Below, in pieces: positions 53,803 to 62,902 of a stretch of 64,000 nucleotides of DNA. The DNA is from Sphaerospermopsis torques-reginae ITEP-024. Its GTDB lineage: Bacteria; Cyanobacteriota; Cyanobacteriia; Cyanobacteriales; Nostocaceae. The position numbers and the translations under genes were made by a program. The stretch's first letter is position 1. Each line of letters opens with the position of its first letter. The stretch lies in contig NZ_CP080598.1 in NCBI RefSeq assembly GCF_019598945.1, positions 496,001 to 560,000 of the forward strand, in the 5' to 3' direction. The notes under the pieces were generated by a model. That model saw only the letters and a list, made by a program, of their open reading frames with translations. It did no database searches and was not told where the DNA came from.

Positions 53803-54525
53803 ATTAAAAGCTTCCCTAATATCGTACCTTTAAAAGCTGGTAATAGTGGAAAAGAACTCAATATTAAATTGAGGTTTCCTAGATATAATTTAAACAAGTT
53901 TAACTTTATACATTCAATAGTAACATTGATGTAGAAACATAAATTTATATAAAGCTAAAAATATATATTCTGTAATAATTCAGTAGTCACAAATCAGAAT
54001 ATAACCGTTCTCATGCTAGTGAGGTATAAAGTTTTTTCGTTTTAGGCAACAGGGAACAGGGAATAAATTGGTGTGTACTTCATTAGAGCAGGAAACGCTA
54101 TAAGTCATAAAACAGTAGATTATTAAATATTAATTAAATAATAATTGAATATTAATTAAATATTAATTAAATATTAATTAAACGTAACTATTTAGCTATA
54201 GGACTCCTATTTGATTTTTGAACACCTGATTATTGATGGTTTTTAGGTTATTGCCGACGGCTGACGGCTGACAACTGAATGTTTACAAGAATTTCTCAGA
54301 TGAATACTGACTGAAGTACCAATAATTTATCCTCACAAGTTCCTCAAATTGTTTGCGTATAAGCATAAGTGTAGAACCAAGTCACAGGGCAGGTGTGAAA
54401 AATTAAGGAATTGTGAAGATGAGTGTCCAGAAACCCAAATGAAATAAACATATTTTGACTAACCAAGAATCTAGAAAGCAGAAAGAGCTATTTTCAATAA
54501 TTGACGAGCTAAGATGGGGGTAGCG
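53803..54525. other. intergenic region between the giant kinase and the stress protein
   Basis: AT-rich. It contains a direct array of aaatattaatt units (54122-54182). The stretch actatttagctataggactcc (54187-54207) partly matches a caaataggagtcctat piece near 38478, so it may be another dispersed repeat. No gene recognised. Confidence 0.45.
54122..54182. repeat. aaatattaatt tandem array
   Basis: Five to six imperfect 11-bp units, nearly pure A+T, in the region divergent between the two genes. Confidence 0.8.
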
Positions 54526-55020
54526 ATGTTTAACAAAATTTTAGTTGCATTGGATCGCTCGGACATGGGTAAGCAAGTTTTTGAACAAGCCCTGTCTTTA
54601 GCAAGGTTAACATCAGCCAAATTAATGCTATTGCACGTTCTATCACCTGATGAAGACGGCATTCATGATGTAATGGTTATTTCTCAGATGGATTACTATC
54701 CAGGCTGGGGTGATGACAGCATGAAAAGGTACTTGCAAAAACTGGAAGTCCATAAAAACGAAGGTTTGGAAATTTTACAAGCATTCTGCGCCCAAGCAAA
54801 TGCTGAGAATATTAATACTGAATTTTCGCAAAATGTCGGTAGTCCGGGTAAAGTAATTTGTAACTTTGCTAAAGAATGGAATGCGGATTTGATTGTGATT
54901 GGACGACGTGGACTTTCTGGAATCACAGAATTTTTAATCGGTAGTGTTAGTAATTATGTTTTACATCATGCATCTTGTTCTGTGTATATTATACATTTTG
55001 AGGGAATAGGTGACAGGTGA
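54526..55020 (+). CDS. universal stress protein
   Basis: A 164-residue UspA-family protein (FNKILVALDRSDMGKQVFEQAL, LLHVLSPDEDG, VIGRRGLSGITEFLIGSVSNYVLHHASCSVYII). Same subfamily as the gene at 46380. I use the ATG at 54526 because GGGGG lies about five bases upstream; the ATG at 54514 would add four residues. It precedes the hox genes by about 100 bp of pure repeat on the same strand, so read-through into hoxE is possible. The terminal GDR-stop comes from the gtgacag repeat. Confidence 0.93.
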   Translation: MFNKILVALDRSDMGKQVFEQALSLARLTSAKLMLLHVLSPDEDGIHDVMVISQMDYYPGWGDDSMKRYLQKLEVHKNEGLEILQAFCAQANAENINTEFSQNVGSPGKVICNFAKEWNADLIVIGRRGLSGITEFLIGSVSNYVLHHASCSVYIIHFEGIGDR

Positions 55021-55123
55021 CAGGTGACAGGTGACAGTAATAAATTTACCAATTACCAATTACCAATTACCAATTACCAATTACCAATTACCAATCACCA
55101 ATTACCAATTACCAATTACCAAT
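55008..55123. repeat. gtgacag and ttaccaa heptamer arrays upstream of hoxE
   Basis: gtgacag x4 (55008-55036) followed by about ten ttaccaa/tcaccaa units (55047-55123). They fill the complete gap before hoxE and begin inside the stress-protein stop region. Confidence 0.92.
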
Positions 55124-55127
55124 CATT

Positions 55128-55637
55128 ATGACAACTTCTGTTAAAGAAACCTCTACTCATCCGAGTGGAGATAAACGTTTAAAAATGTTGGATGCAACAA
55201 TCAAACGGCATCAATATCAACAAGATGCACTGATTGAAATTCTCCATCGGGCTTCGGAATTATTCGGTTATCTAGAATTAGATTTGTTGCTGTACATTGC
55301 CCACCAATTAAAATTACCACCCAGTCGGGTTTATGGGGTAGCAACTTTCTATCATTTATTTTCCCTTGCCCCCAAAGGTAAACATAATTGTGTAGTTTGT
55401 ACAGGTACTGCTTGTTATGTAAAAGGCGCACAAGCAATTTTAACAAGTTTAGAAAATACCACCAAAATTAAAGCCGGAGATACAACACCTGATGGGGAAA
55501 TTTCCCTGTTAACTGCCAGATGTTTAGGTGCTTGTGGGATTGCACCGGCGGTAGTTTTTGATGGTGCTGTTTTAGGAAATCAAACTTCAGAAACAGTTTG
55601 TGAAAAAGTGGGAGAATGGCAGAATGGAACTAAATGA
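55128..55637 (+). CDS. hoxE: bidirectional [NiFe]-hydrogenase diaphorase subunit HoxE
   Basis: A 169-residue NuoE-like subunit. It has the thioredoxin-like [2Fe-2S] fold with [11 protein letters not shown] and [15 protein letters not shown] cysteines, preceded by [21 protein letters not shown] and [12 protein letters not shown]. It belongs to the NAD(P)H/ferredoxin-linked diaphorase part of the Hox enzyme. It overlaps hoxF by 14 bp. No obvious ribosome binding site; the preceding DNA is repeat. Confidence 0.95.
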   Translation: MTTSVKETSTHPSGDKRLKMLDATIKRHQYQQDALIEILHRASELFGYLELDLLLYIAHQLKLPPSRVYGVATFYHLFSLAPKGKHNCVVCTGTACYVKGAQAILTSLENTTKIKAGDTTPDGEISLLTARCLGACGIAPAVVFDGAVLGNQTSETVCEKVGEWQNGTK

Positions 55638-57228
55638 ATTATTAGAAATTGCCAGAATAGAACGTTCTCAGGCGAAACCTGTACAGATTCGTTGTTGTAC
55701 TGCTGCGGGTTGTTTGTCTTCTGGTTCTCAAGCTGTAAAAGATAACTTAGAAAAATCTGTAAAAGCTGCGGGTTTAGAGGATGAAATTCATGTTTCTGGT
55801 GTGGGTTGTATGCGGCTTTGTTGTCAAGGTCCTTTAGTTCAGGTGGATCAAGAAAACAACAAAGAAACGAAACTTTATGAACAAGTTACCCCAGAGGATG
55901 CAGCAAAAGTAATTGAGGCTGTACAGGGTAAGGAAACAGATTTAAAACAGCAAGATTTGAGCCAACCATTTTTTACTAAACAATTACCCATTGTGTTAGA
56001 AAATAGTGGTAAAGTTGACCCGGATAGGATTCAATCTTACATTGTGGAAAATGGTTATCAAGCCCTTTACCAAGTGTTAAGAGAAATGAAACCCTCTGAG
56101 GTAGTAGAAACTATTACTAAAAGTGGTTTAAGAGGAAGAGGTGGTGCTGGTTATCCCACAGGTTTAAAATGGGCGACAGTTGCCAAATCTCAAGGTGAGA
56201 AAAAGTTTGTTATTTGCAACGCGGATGAAGGTGATCCCGGTGCATTTATGGACCGGAGTGTATTAGAAAGTGATCCTCATAGAGTATTAGAAGGAATGGC
56301 GATCGCTGCTTATGCTGTGGGCGCAAGTCAAGGTTATATTTATGTGAGGGCAGAATATCCCACCGCTATTAAAAGATTAGAAACTGCTATTCGCCAAGCC
56401 CAAAGATTAGGACTTTTAGGTTCACAAATCTTTGAATCACCCTTTGATTTTAAAATCGAAATTCGTATTGGTGCGGGTGCGTATGTTTGTGGTGAAGAAA
56501 CAGCATTAATGGCTTCTATTGAAGGTAAACGAGGTGTTCCTCACCCCCGGCCACCTTATCCGGCGGAATCTGGTTTATGGGGTTATCCGACCTTAATTAA
56601 TAATGTAGAAACCTTTGCAAATATTGCGCCAATTATGAGAAATGGTGCGGAATGGTTTGCGAGTATTGGCACAGAAAAAAGTAAAGGAACAAAGGTTTTT
56701 GCACTAGCTGGAAAAATCCGCAATACAGGTTTAATAGAAGTACCTATGGGGACAACTTTAGAAGAAATTGTTCAAGAAATGGGTGGTGGTGTTCCTGATG
56801 GTGGTATTGCTAAAGCAGTACAAACTGGAGGACCTTCTGGAGGATGTATACCAGCGTCAAAATTTGCTACACCTGTAGATTATGAATCCTTAACTGCTTT
56901 GGGATCAATGATGGGATCTGGTGGGATGATTGTCATGGATCAAACCACAAATATGGTAGATGTGGCGCGATTTTTCATGGAATTTTGTATGGATGAATCC
57001 TGTGGAAAATGTATTCCTTGTAGGGTGGGAACTGTGCAACTCCATGATTTATTAGTGAAGATTGGTGATGGTAAAGCTGCACAAGCTGATTTGCAATTAT
57101 TAGAAGAATTGTGTGACATGGTGAAATATACCAGTTTATGTGGTTTAGGACAGTCTGCACCAAATCCAGTTTTTAGCACTTTGCGATATTTTCGAGATGA
57201 GTATTTGGCTTTGATAATTGATAATTGA
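55624..57228 (+). CDS. hoxF: bidirectional hydrogenase diaphorase subunit HoxF
   Basis: A 534-residue NuoF-like flavoprotein. An N-terminal [2Fe-2S] domain ([21 protein letters not shown]) precedes the FMN/NAD domain ([50 protein letters not shown]) and the [4Fe-4S] motif [12 protein letters not shown]. It exchanges electrons with NAD(P)H. I start at the ATG at 55624 ([10 protein letters not shown]), inside the hoxE tail. The frame also opens at GTG 55600. Confidence 0.95.
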   Translation: MELNELLEIARIERSQAKPVQIRCCTAAGCLSSGSQAVKDNLEKSVKAAGLEDEIHVSGVGCMRLCCQGPLVQVDQENNKETKLYEQVTPEDAAKVIEAVQGKETDLKQQDLSQPFFTKQLPIVLENSGKVDPDRIQSYIVENGYQALYQVLREMKPSEVVETITKSGLRGRGGAGYPTGLKWATVAKSQGEKKFVICNADEGDPGAFMDRSVLESDPHRVLEGMAIAAYAVGASQGYIYVRAEYPTAIKRLETAIRQAQRLGLLGSQIFESPFDFKIEIRIGAGAYVCGEETALMASIEGKRGVPHPRPPYPAESGLWGYPTLINNVETFANIAPIMRNGAEWFASIGTEKSKGTKVFALAGKIRNTGLIEVPMGTTLEEIVQEMGGGVPDGGIAKAVQTGGPSGGCIPASKFATPVDYESLTALGSMMGSGGMIVMDQTTNMVDVARFFMEFCMDESCGKCIPCRVGTVQLHDLLVKIGDGKAAQADLQLLEELCDMVKYTSLCGLGQSAPNPVFSTLRYFRDEYLALIIDN

Positions 57229-57272
57229 CAATTGACAATTGATAATTACTAATTGCAAAATCTAAAATTCGT

Positions 57273-57989
57273 ATGACAGTAAAAACATTAACAATTAACG
57301 GGCAAATGATTAGCGCCCGTGAGGATGAAACCTTACTAGAAGCAGCACAGGAAGCGGGTATACATATTCCTACACTTTGCCATTTAGAAGGTGTGGGAGA
57401 TGTGGGTGCTTGTCGTTTGTGTTTGGTAGAAATTGCTGGGATGAATAGACTTTTACCAGCTTGTGTTACCAAAGTTTCTGAAGGAATGGAGGTGAATACA
57501 AATAGCGATCGCCTCCAAAAATATCGGCGCACAATTATTGAAATGTTATTTGCCGAAGGTAATCATATTTGTTCTGTTTGTGTGGCTAATGGCAATTGTG
57601 AATTACAAGATTTAGCTATAGAAATGGGCATGGATCATGTACGTTTAGAATATCAAAATCCTCAACGTTCTGTTGATACTTCTCATGATAGATTTGGCAT
57701 AGATCATAATCGTTGTGTGCTTTGTACTCGCTGTGTTCGTGTGTGTGATGAAATCGAAGGCGCACATACTTGGGACATGGCAGGTAGAGGATCAAAATCT
57801 CACGTAATTACTGATTTAAATCAGCCTTGGGGAACTTCTCAAACCTGTACTTCCTGTGGTAAATGTATTAATGCTTGTCCCACAGGTGCGCTGTTCTATC
57901 AAGGTTCTAGTGTGGGAGAAATGGTACATGATCGGGGTAAAATTGAATTTTTGGTTAATGCTAGAACTAAGAAAGAATGGAATTATTAA
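57273..57989 (+). CDS. hoxU: bidirectional hydrogenase diaphorase subunit HoxU
   Basis: A 238-residue NuoG-N-like Fe-S protein that wires HoxF/HoxE to HoxY. Seen: plant-type [2Fe-2S] ligands ([15 protein letters not shown] ... CVTKV), the His-Cys3 segment ([14 protein letters not shown]) and two ferredoxin-like clusters ([25 protein letters not shown]). Length normal. 44 bp after hoxF, with an attgacaattgataatt repeat in the gap. ATG start at 57273. Confidence 0.95.
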   Translation: MTVKTLTINGQMISAREDETLLEAAQEAGIHIPTLCHLEGVGDVGACRLCLVEIAGMNRLLPACVTKVSEGMEVNTNSDRLQKYRRTIIEMLFAEGNHICSVCVANGNCELQDLAIEMGMDHVRLEYQNPQRSVDTSHDRFGIDHNRCVLCTRCVRVCDEIEGAHTWDMAGRGSKSHVITDLNQPWGTSQTCTSCGKCINACPTGALFYQGSSVGEMVHDRGKIEFLVNARTKKEWNY

Positions 57990-58111
57990 GTTAGCAATCA
58001 GCAATTAGCAATCAGCTTTCAACTTTTAGTAATTATCTGAAGTAATAGCTAACTCAATAATCACTTACTCACCAAAAATGAAATTTCATGTTGTATCTGA
58101 TTTGGTTAAAA

Positions 58112-58624
58112 ATGGGCAAATTCTTAATAGTGGGAATATTGACAATTTGTATATTCCTGGGTTTAGGAAGTGTAACTTGGAAAAGTGCTATTGCTATCAC
58201 CACCAAAATAGAACCAGCACCGGAAGAAGTTCTTTATCGCTCACTCACAAAATTAGATGATCACTTAGGTAAAGTTTGGCAAGTTGTTTTGTTTAAACAA
58301 GTTTACCCTGGGCAAACATCTAAGATTAATTTGCGCTTAGTTGGGTTTCCTGGTTCTGCGGAATTAATTCACCCCCAACCGTTAAGAATTACCTCAAAAA
58401 CTGGTCAAATTTGGAACGCTAATGATATATTTTTAGATGAAGCACCAGCCCCTACAATTGGTCAATATGATCTCACTGAAATATTGCCCCAATTACCGAC
58501 CGAACCTTTAAATTTAGCAATACCTTTACCTGGTGCGAAGTCTATTGATATTTCAGTTCCAATTAATGTTGTGAAAGAATGGAAATCAATTTTAAGCATT
58601 CAGCTATCAGTAATTAGTAATTAG
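58112..58624 (+). CDS. DUF3122 family protein inside the hox operon
   Basis: About 170 residues. It starts with a signal or anchor segment (GKFLIVGILTICIFLGLGSV) followed by a DUF3122-type domain (VLYRSLTKLDDHLGKVWQVVLFKQ, LRLVGFPGSAELIHPQPLRI, QYDLTEILPQLP). DUF3122 proteins are small, probably lumenal or periplasmic cyanobacterial proteins of unknown role. It sits between hoxU and hoxY on the same strand. I choose the ATG at 58112; the ATG at 58088 adds eight residues. The C-terminal residues SIQLSVISN come from the cagctatcagtaattag repeat. Confidence 0.75.
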   Translation: MGKFLIVGILTICIFLGLGSVTWKSAIAITTKIEPAPEEVLYRSLTKLDDHLGKVWQVVLFKQVYPGQTSKINLRLVGFPGSAELIHPQPLRITSKTGQIWNANDIFLDEAPAPTIGQYDLTEILPQLPTEPLNLAIPLPGAKSIDISVPINVVKEWKSILSIQLSVISN

Positions 58625-58719
58625 TAATTAGTAAAAAGAATGCTGACTGCGCTCATTCAAAAACTCAAATCTTAAACCTGATTAAAAGCTGAAAGCTGAT
58701 TACTAAAAAGGTAAAAAAA

Positions 58720-59265
58720 ATGGATAAAATAAAATTAGCAACAGTCTGGTTAGGTGGATGTTCTGGATGTCATATGTCCTTTTTAGATTTGGATGAATGG
58801 TTGATAGATTTAGCCGCCCAAGTTGATGTAGTTTATAGTCCCATTGCTGATATTAAAGAATATCCAGAAGGCGTGGATGTGGTATTAGTAGAAGGGGCGA
58901 TCGCTAACGAAGAACATTTAGAATTGATCCACCAAATTAGGCAACGCACCAAAACAATTATTTCCTTTGGAGATTGCGCTGTTACTGGAAATGTAACCGC
59001 TATGCGTAACCCAACAGGAAATGCAGATGTGAGTCTGCAATTAGCTTATATTGAAGGTGCAGATGTTAATCAACAAATACCCCATTCACCTGGTATTGTT
59101 CCACCCTTAATTGATAAAGTTGTACCCGTTCATTACATAGTACCAGTTGATATTTATTTACCCGGTTGTCCTCCTTCAGCCCCTCGCATTCGTGCGGCAC
59201 TTGAACCATTATTAAAAGGAGAAATACCAGTAATGGAAGGACGGGAAATGATTAAATTTGGATAA
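58720..59265 (+). CDS. hoxY: bidirectional hydrogenase small subunit HoxY
   Basis: A 181-residue small subunit with the proximal [4Fe-4S] cluster: WLGGCSGCHMSFLDLDEWL, SFGDCAVTGNVTAMRNP and VDIYLPGCPPSAPRIRAAL supply the four cysteines. With HoxH it forms the hydrogenase module. A short hydrophilic insertion, NPTGNADVSLQLAYIEGADV, is present as in other cyanobacterial HoxY. ATG start at 58720. Confidence 0.95.
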   Translation: MDKIKLATVWLGGCSGCHMSFLDLDEWLIDLAAQVDVVYSPIADIKEYPEGVDVVLVEGAIANEEHLELIHQIRQRTKTIISFGDCAVTGNVTAMRNPTGNADVSLQLAYIEGADVNQQIPHSPGIVPPLIDKVVPVHYIVPVDIYLPGCPPSAPRIRAALEPLLKGEIPVMEGREMIKFG

Positions 59266-59415
59266 TTGGTAATGGGTAATTGGTAATGGGTAATTGGTAA
59301 TGGGTAATTGGTAATATTTAAAAGTATTCTCTATTCCCTATTCCCTTCTTACTGTCACCTGTCACCTGTCACCTGTCACCTGTCACCTGTCACCTGTCAC
59401 CTGTCACCTGTCACC
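59264..59415. repeat. taattgg/taatggg and gtcacct arrays between hoxY and the CBS gene
   Basis: gtaattggtaatggg units (59264-59312) and nine consecutive gtcacct heptamers (59355-59415). This is the longest gtcacct array in the window. Confidence 0.93.
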
Positions 59416-59437
59416 TAAAAATTTGGGAGATAAAATT

Positions 59438-60052
59438 ATGTTAAAAGCAGCAGATGTAATGACCAAAGATGTAGCAATGATTCGCGGTTCTGCTACAGTT
59501 AAAGAAGCAATTGATTTAATGAAAGCTAGAGACTGGAGGGCGTTAATTGTAGATCGTCGTCATGATCAAGATGCTTATGGAATTGTTACAGAAAGCGACA
59601 TTGTTTATAAAGTCGTAGCCTACGGGAAAGATACAAATAAAGTCCGTGTTTATGAGATTATGACTAAACCTTGTATTGTCGTCAATCCCGAACTAGGTTT
59701 AGAATATGTAGCCAGATTATTTGCTAATTATCGTTTACATCGTGCGCCGGTAATTAGTGGCGAATTAATAGGAATAATTTCATTAACTGACATCTTAGCT
59801 GGCAGCAGTGCCTTAGAAAAACCCCATGCAATTTTGTTAGAACAAGAATTACAAGATGAAATTAGAAAAGCTCGTCTTGTTTGTTCGGAAAAAGGAATTA
59901 ATTCCCCCGAATGTGCAGCCGCTTGGGATGTGGTAGAAGAAATACAAGCAGAAATTGCCCACCAACGGGCAATGAAACCTTTAAAAACAGCTTTTGAAGA
60001 ATACTGTGAAGAGTTTCCAGAAGCCGAAGAAGCTAGAGTTTATGATTTCTAG
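59438..60052 (+). CDS. CBS-CP12 fusion protein
   Basis: A 204-residue protein. Two CBS domains (about 5-62 and 74-128; VMTKDVAMIRGSATVKEAID, IMTKPCIVVNPELGLEYVARLF) are followed by a CP12-like domain (about 133-204): EIRKARLVCSEKGINSPECAAAWDVVEE and EEYCEEFPEAEEARVYDF. Cys149/Cys159 and Cys190 are kept but the last CP12 cysteine is Ala199. CP12 redox-controls GAPDH/PRK; CBS-CP12 fusions are known in cyanobacteria. Here it is an operon member between hoxY and hoxH. Start at ATG 59438, preceded by gggaga. Confidence 0.88.
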   Translation: MLKAADVMTKDVAMIRGSATVKEAIDLMKARDWRALIVDRRHDQDAYGIVTESDIVYKVVAYGKDTNKVRVYEIMTKPCIVVNPELGLEYVARLFANYRLHRAPVISGELIGIISLTDILAGSSALEKPHAILLEQELQDEIRKARLVCSEKGINSPECAAAWDVVEEIQAEIAHQRAMKPLKTAFEEYCEEFPEAEEARVYDF

Positions 60053-60222
60053 GTGACTGGGGACTGGGGACTGGTGATTGGCGACTGGTGACTGGGGAGA
60101 AAAATTTTAGATTTTAGATTTTAGATTTTAGATTGGAATTGACAAAAACAATAATCCAAAATCCAAAATTGAATTACCAATTACCAATTACCAATTACCA
60201 AATTACCAAATTACCAAATAAT
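60053..60222. repeat. gggactg, attttag and taccaat arrays upstream of hoxH
   Basis: gggactg/gcgactg units (60053-60093), attttag x4 (60105-60133) and accaattaccaaatt units (60172-60219) fill the gap between the CBS gene and hoxH. Confidence 0.9.
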
Positions 60223-61671
60223 ATGAAAAAAATCGTTATTGATCCGGTTACGAGAATAGAAGGCCACGCCAAAATTAGCATTTATTTAGACGATGACGGT
60301 CAAGTAAATGATGCGCGGTTTCATGTGACAGAATTTCGCGGTTTTGAAAAGTTTTGTGTGGGTCGTCCTTTCCCAGAAATGCCGGGAATTACTGCAAGAA
60401 TTTGCGGTATTTGTCCGGTAAGTCATTTGTTGGCATCAGCAAAAACAGGTGATCAAATATTGGCTGTCACTATTCCCAAAGCCGCGACAAAATTACGTCG
60501 GTTAATGAATTTAGGGCAAATTGTTCAATCTCATGCTTTGAGTTTCTTTCACCTGAGCGCCCCAGATTTATTATTAGGAATGGATAGCGAACCAGCAACT
60601 AGAAATGTTTTTGGTTTGATAGCCGCAGATCCAGAATTAGCTAGAGGTGGTATTCGTTTACGGCAATTTGGACAAGAAATTATTGAATTATTAGGAGGGA
60701 AAAAAATCCATCCTTCTTGGGCTGTTCCTGGTGGTGTGAGTGATCCTTTAACTTCAGAAAATAGAACCCATATTCAAAACCGTATTCCTGAAGCGAAAAG
60801 CACGGTTTTAAATGCCATAGATTTATTTAAAGGATTACTAAAAGATTACGAAAAAGAAGCACAAACTTTTGGTAATTTCCCTAGTTTATTTATGGGGTTA
60901 GTAACTCCTGATGGTTTATGGGAAACCTACGACGGACATATCCGCTTTGTTGATAGTGCAGGAAATATTGTTGCTGATAAATTAGATGCTGCTAATTATC
61001 CTGAATTTATCGGTGAAGCTGTCCAAGCTGATTCTTATTTAAAATCTCCTTACTATCGTCCTCTAGGTTATCCAGATAGTAGTGATCATTGTCGTTTAGA
61101 TAGTGGAATGTATCGTGTTGGACCATTAGCTAGATTGAATGTTTGTAGTCATATTGGTACACCATTAGCAGATAAAGAATTAAAAGAATTTCGCAGTCAT
61201 GGAACTGGTACTGTAAAATCTTCTTTCTTTTATCACTATGCACGGTTAATTGAAATTTTGGCTTGTATTGAACACATTGAAATTTTACTGGATGACCCTG
61301 ATATTTTATCAACTCGTTTGCGGGCGGAAGCTGGTATTAATCAATTAGAAGCTGTGGGTGTGAGTGAAGCACCAAGGGGGACTTTATTCCATCATTATCA
61401 AGTTGATGAAAATGGTTTGATGGCAAAGGTAAATTTGATTATTGCTACTGGTCAAAATAATTTAGCAATGAATCGCACAGTTGCCCAAATTGCCCGTCAT
61501 TTTGTCAACGGTAGTGATATTCAACAGGGAATGTTAAACCGGGTAGAGGCTGGTATTAGGGCTTTTGACCCTTGTTTGAGTTGTTCTACTCATGCGGTGG
61601 GACAAATGCCTTTACTAATAGAATTAGTGGACAAAAATGGTAATGTAGTAAATCAAATTTGTCGGGATTAA
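60223..61671 (+). CDS. hoxH: bidirectional hydrogenase large subunit HoxH
   Basis: A 482-residue [NiFe] subunit. The nickel-iron ligands are in [10 protein letters not shown] (N-terminal CxxC) and [10 protein letters not shown] (C-terminal CxxC). Other landmarks are [21 protein letters not shown] and [17 protein letters not shown]. Maturation needs removal of the tail after the His of CSTH by HoxW, whose gene is 1.75 kb downstream. Start at ATG 60223; the frame opens 30 codons earlier but only through repeats. Followed by a terminator hairpin. Confidence 0.96.
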   Translation: MKKIVIDPVTRIEGHAKISIYLDDDGQVNDARFHVTEFRGFEKFCVGRPFPEMPGITARICGICPVSHLLASAKTGDQILAVTIPKAATKLRRLMNLGQIVQSHALSFFHLSAPDLLLGMDSEPATRNVFGLIAADPELARGGIRLRQFGQEIIELLGGKKIHPSWAVPGGVSDPLTSENRTHIQNRIPEAKSTVLNAIDLFKGLLKDYEKEAQTFGNFPSLFMGLVTPDGLWETYDGHIRFVDSAGNIVADKLDAANYPEFIGEAVQADSYLKSPYYRPLGYPDSSDHCRLDSGMYRVGPLARLNVCSHIGTPLADKELKEFRSHGTGTVKSSFFYHYARLIEILACIEHIEILLDDPDILSTRLRAEAGINQLEAVGVSEAPRGTLFHHYQVDENGLMAKVNLIIATGQNNLAMNRTVAQIARHFVNGSDIQQGMLNRVEAGIRAFDPCLSCSTHAVGQMPLLIELVDKNGNVVNQICRD

Positions 61672-61703
61672 AGAAGGCATAAGGCAGGAGTAAATTTTTA
61701 TAT

Positions 61704-61738
61704 GATCCCCGACTTCTCAAAGAAGTCAGGGATCTTTT
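61704..61738 (+). terminator. Rho-independent terminator after hoxH (also a dispersed hairpin repeat)
   Basis: GATCCC-c-GACTTCT, loop CAA, AGAAGTC-a-GGGATC, then TTTT. Strong stem 33 bp after the hoxH stop. A poorer copy of the same hairpin lies at 26262-26292. Confidence 0.8.
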
Positions 61739-61746
61739 AATTGTAT

Positions 61747-61772
61747 AAAAAATAAGCGGTTGATATAGCCGC
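61747..61772 (-). terminator. short hairpin with T-run after the pentapeptide gene
   Basis: On the minus strand GCGG, a 9-nt loop and CCGC are followed by TTATTTTTT, 17 bp past the pentapeptide stop. The stem is short, so confidence is moderate. Confidence 0.5.
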
Positions 61773-61788
61773 CTCAATATTTATACTG

Positions 61789-62175
61789 TTATTCGCTCAT
61801 CTTGATCCCCGCTTGCATTGGGTCAAAGTTGCGGGGAAAATGGGTGTTATGGTCACAGTCAGCATTCTCTAAATGGGTTCCCTGCAAGTCAGCTTGACGT
61901 AGATTCGCAGAAAACAACATTGCACCCCGCAAATCTGCATTCTGTAAATTAGCTTGACTCAAATCAGCGTAGCTAAGATCACAACCGCGCAAATTAGCAC
62001 CGCTGAGGTTGGCTGTACTTAAATCAGCATAGCTGAGGTCAGATCCTTTTAAATCAACATCTTGTAGATTAGCATCACTTAATTCTGCTCTTTCAAAATC
62101 TCGTTTCCCCACTGCGTATTCTTTTACAAGAGTAGCAGCACTATTAATTGGCTGTTGAAAATTGATTTCAGGCAT
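61789..62175 (-). CDS. pentapeptide repeat protein
   Basis: A 128-residue protein whose residues about 30-115 are about 17 pentapeptide repeats of the A(D/N)LxX type (ELSDANLQDVDLKGSDLSYADLS, ANLSGANLRGCDLSYADLS, ...). This forms a right-handed quadrilateral beta-helix. The role is unknown; such proteins are abundant in cyanobacteria. It interrupts the hox cluster on the opposite strand. ATG start at 62175. Confidence 0.93.
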   Translation of the reverse strand: MPEINFQQPINSAATLVKEYAVGKRDFERAELSDANLQDVDLKGSDLSYADLSTANLSGANLRGCDLSYADLSQANLQNADLRGAMLFSANLRQADLQGTHLENADCDHNTHFPRNFDPMQAGIKMSE

Positions 62176-62512
62176 AAAACAGCCTCACGATTTATGTAAA
62201 ATTTTTTAACTGTCTTTATTCAGTTACCGCAATTGATTATACAACCAATAATCTATAAATCACATTTATTATTAACATAAGTTTGCGTTTGTTTTCGTGG
62301 AGTTTCTTCACAAATTCCTCAAGTTTTGATGCTATTTTAAAAAAATTAATCTGTTGTTAACGAGATCAAAATTTTCCTTGGTATGAAGAACCATTTGTAT
62401 TAAGAACTTTTAATTTTCGTATAATTTCTTATGTGGTCAGGTTTAGATATTAGATAGGTGTGGGAAGATTAAAGACAATTAAAAAAATAATCATAATATA
62501 GGATCAGCTTTT
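62176..62512. other. divergent intergenic region
   Basis: AT-rich with no repeats of note and no recognised gene. It should hold the promoters of the pentapeptide gene and of the truncated dehydrogenase (and perhaps of DUF29 and hoxW beyond it). Confidence 0.45.
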
Positions 62513-62851
62513 ATGACACTAACTGAAAAATTCTCAAGTTATGCAGCTTTGAAACAAGGAGAGAAACTACAGAAATGGGAGTATGAACCCGCAGAATTAG
62601 GTCGTCAAGATATTGAAATTGAAGTGACTCATAATGGTTTGTGTCACACCGATATTCACATGAGAGATAATGAATGGAATGTGAGTACATTTCCCTTAGT
62701 TGCTGGACATGAAGTGGTGGGAAAAGTAACAAAAATCGGAGAAGATGTGACTTCATTAAAAATAGGCGATCGCGTTGGTTTTGGTTGGATTCGTAACTCT
62801 TGCAGAACTTGTGACGCTTGTTTACGAGGAGAAGAAAATGTTTTTTCCTAA
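62513..62851 (+). pseudogene. truncated zinc-type alcohol dehydrogenase (N-terminal third)
   Basis: 112 residues of a zinc-dependent MDR alcohol dehydrogenase of the YahK/AdhC type: GLCHTDIHMRDNEW (catalytic Zn Cys/His), VAGHEVVGKVTKIG (GHE), GDRVGFGW and the structural-zinc lobe start SCRTCDACLRGEENVF, then TAA. Full-length members have about 330-350 residues, and relatives read CLRGEENxC at this point. The rest, including the fourth structural cysteine and the NAD domain, is missing, and the next gene begins 51 bp later. It is a deletion remnant. Confidence 0.85.
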
Positions 62852-62902
62852 GATATATGGTAAGATGATTAATAGAAATTCAATATTAAAAAGGAGAAGT
62901 TA

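Noticed and set aside
54126-54182. Possible CRISPR or iteron array (aaatattaatt units)
   Set aside because: The units are contiguous and nearly pure A+T with no spacers; there are no cas or rep genes.
59355-59415. Possible CRISPR array (gtcacct x9)
   Set aside because: Seven-base units in direct contact, without spacers; this is the ordinary heptamer repeat of these genomes.
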